Source: Sphingomonadales bacterium (GTDB lineage Bacteria; Pseudomonadota; Alphaproteobacteria; Sphingomonadales; Sphingomonadaceae). Taken from it: 7,568 nt of DNA. Made by a program: the position numbers and the translations under genes. Positions 6,333 through 7,568 of this stretch are shown here, in pieces; positions within the stretch are counted from its first letter, which is position 1, and each line of letters begins with the position of its first letter. The stretch covers positions 1 to 7,568 of the forward strand of contig JAGPVK010000324.1 of NCBI GenBank assembly GCA_018067055.1, read 5' to 3'. The notes under the pieces are model-generated. The model was given only the letters and a program-made list of their open reading frames with translations, was not told where the DNA came from and made no database searches.

Positions 6333-7453
6333 GGCGCTCTCACCGTAATGTCCGCCTGCGCGGAACCCGTGGCATCGGTCCGCGGGGTGGCGGTAATGAC
6401 GAACCCGGCTTCCTGCACCGCGATCAGCACCGGATTAATGTCTTCGTTGCGGACCGCCGACAATGTCGCCGACACAATTCCGTTTTCACCATAAGCCATC
6501 CGGGTGATCGCTACATTTGGCACCTGTTGCAGAGCGGAATAGAGCGCCGAGGCCGGAACCGGGAACATGATATTACCGCGATTTTCGGCGATCAATCGCT
6601 GATCCAGCGCGCGTTCGGCGCTATCCGGATTCTCCTGCTCGCCGACCACAGCTGCGGCTTTGGCCAGAGCAGCCTCATCCGCCGCGCTCGCCGCCCAATG
6701 ATATTTGGCCAGCTGCACCAGCGGAATGGCAAGCGAGATCATGACCAGCGCCACCGCCATCCAGCCAAGCCGGCGCTTCTGTGCTGCTCCGATGGTACGC
6801 CGGGTCTTTTTCGCAAACGGCCCGCTGCGGAAGTTCAGGTCGCGCTTTTCTGAAGCGCCCACCATCATCGCGTCAAAATCATCCCCGGCAATCGGATTGA
6901 TCGACAGATCGGCGAAGAGAAATTCCCGGAGCGCGGGATCGTCAATCGCGATCATATTGCCGGCCCGCAGGACCCGATCAAATCCGAAATCCCCGGAAAC
7001 CGCTCCATCACTGGCAACAGGCAGCAACCAGCCCGAGGGGATGATCGCGTCGGGATCAATACCAAGCGCCTGCAGATGGATCAGGCCAGCCGCCAATATA
7101 TCCCTGCCAACCGATGCCGTGACAACGGCGCCCGCGCCATCCATGGCAGCGACGATATGGACCTTGTCGGCTTCCAGACTTTGAGTCTTTGCGGCGATGG
7201 CCGCAGCGGCAAGGACCTGATTCTCGGTCGCCCCGTCAATCGCTTCGTGCACCATGATGCTGGTCAGATGCGACGGCATCAGCGCGATCATGCCAATATC
7301 GGCTTGTGTCTCATCTGGCCCACAGACCTGCGACGCCAGCAGCGGGTCCGGATCACATCCCCACGCTTGCACCGCGCCATCGGCAACGTGCCACCAATAG
7401 AGTGCCTCGTCATCCGTCGCCGGAAAGGCGGTGAGAAGAAGATTTTGGGTCAC
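6329..7453 (-). CDS. gspL: Type II secretion system protein GspL
   Basis: GspL links the cytoplasmic ATPase GspE to the inner-membrane platform. The 374-residue protein has a cytoplasmic actin-like region at about 1-205, a connecting segment DLNFRSGPFAKKTRR (205-219) typical of GspL just before the membrane, one transmembrane helix at about 230-249 and a periplasmic part. That part contains an Ala/Glu-rich helix and a C-terminal ferredoxin-like domain (about 295-374), the region that pairs with GspM. The start is a GTG at 7453, only 12 bases after the preceding gspG stop. I see no clear ribosome binding site, so translation may be coupled to gspG. The N-terminal half is divergent, and the family call rests mainly on the overall architecture and the overlapping gspM. 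Confidence 0.88.
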   Translation of the reverse strand: MTQNLLLTAFPATDDEALYWWHVADGAVQAWGCDPDPLLASQVCGPDETQADIGMIALMPSHLTSIMVHEAIDGATENQVLAAAAIAAKTQSLEADKVHIVAAMDGAGAVVTASVGRDILAAGLIHLQALGIDPDAIIPSGWLLPVASDGAVSGDFGFDRVLRAGNMIAIDDPALREFLFADLSINPIAGDDFDAMMVGASEKRDLNFRSGPFAKKTRRTIGAAQKRRLGWMAVALVMISLAIPLVQLAKYHWAASAADEAALAKAAAVVGEQENPDSAERALDQRLIAENRGNIMFPVPASALYSALQQVPNVAITRMAYGENGIVSATLSAVRNEDINPVLIAVQEAGFVITATPRTDATGSAQADITVRAP

Positions 7454-7465
7454 GCGCTGCCGGTC

Positions 7466-7568
7466 TTATTCGGCGTAGATATCGGCATTGTCATCTTCAC
7501 CACCTGGCGCCCCGTCGGCACCCAGCGAGTAAAGATCAAAACCGGGACCCTGACGGCCGGGATTATCA
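7466..7568 (-). CDS. gspG: Type II secretion major pseudopilin GspG, C-terminal 33 residues (5' end outside window)
   Basis: Translating the minus strand from the right edge gives 33 codons and a TAA at 7468-7466. The peptide runs from DNPGRQGPGFDLYSLGADG to APGGEDDNADIYAE. The NPG-RQG, FDLYSLGADG-PGG and DNADI elements are the hallmark C-terminus of GspG, where the SLGADG and DADI-like segments form the calcium-binding loop of the major pseudopilin. The usual Trp or aromatic end after ADI is Tyr here. The rest of the gene, including the prepilin signal, lies beyond the window. The 12-base gap to gspL places both in one operon. Confidence 0.88.
   Translation of the reverse strand, partial: DNPGRQGPGFDLYSLGADGAPGGEDDNADIYAE

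Overview
The window looks like chromosomal DNA of a GC-rich alphaproteobacterium, most likely a sphingomonad (order Sphingomonadales). I infer this from gene content and from how the proteins read: uvrA, a COG4551-type phosphatase, an acyl-CoA-type desaturase and a small type II secretion cluster. I ran no database comparison. I see no mobile element, tRNA, rRNA or CRISPR array.

Left part (1-1308). The 3' end of uvrA (nucleotide excision repair) overlaps by four bases a small low-molecular-weight tyrosine-phosphatase-like gene, so the two are probably translated together. That gene meets a leftward DUF4345 membrane protein gene tail to tail, and their stop codons share one CTAG.

Leftward trio (937-3541, minus strand). 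From upstream to downstream it holds a complete cytochrome P450 (TTG start with a good ribosome binding site), a secreted CXXCH haem protein resembling cytochrome P460, and the four-helix DUF4345 protein. The genes lie about 90-100 bases apart and could form one transcription unit. No ferredoxin or reductase for the P450 is in the window. This trio is the best candidate here for an uncharacterised functional module.

Middle (3542-4740). A divergent intergenic region with a 7-bp inverted repeat separates the P450 from a predicted lipoprotein. The mature lipoprotein is Tyr/Gly-rich at first and then strongly Arg/Pro-rich, with no recognised fold. A 314-base gap follows. Its right end carries a plausible promoter and two competing small hairpins around the ribosome binding site of the next gene.

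Right part (4741-7568). A membrane fatty acid desaturase with all three histidine boxes is convergent with a leftward type II secretion cluster, which runs from the window edge as gspG (3' end only), gspL and gspM. The gspL and gspM genes overlap by four bases. Having gspG directly before gspL departs from the textbook order G-H-I-J-K-L-M, so the minor pseudopilin genes must lie elsewhere or be missing.
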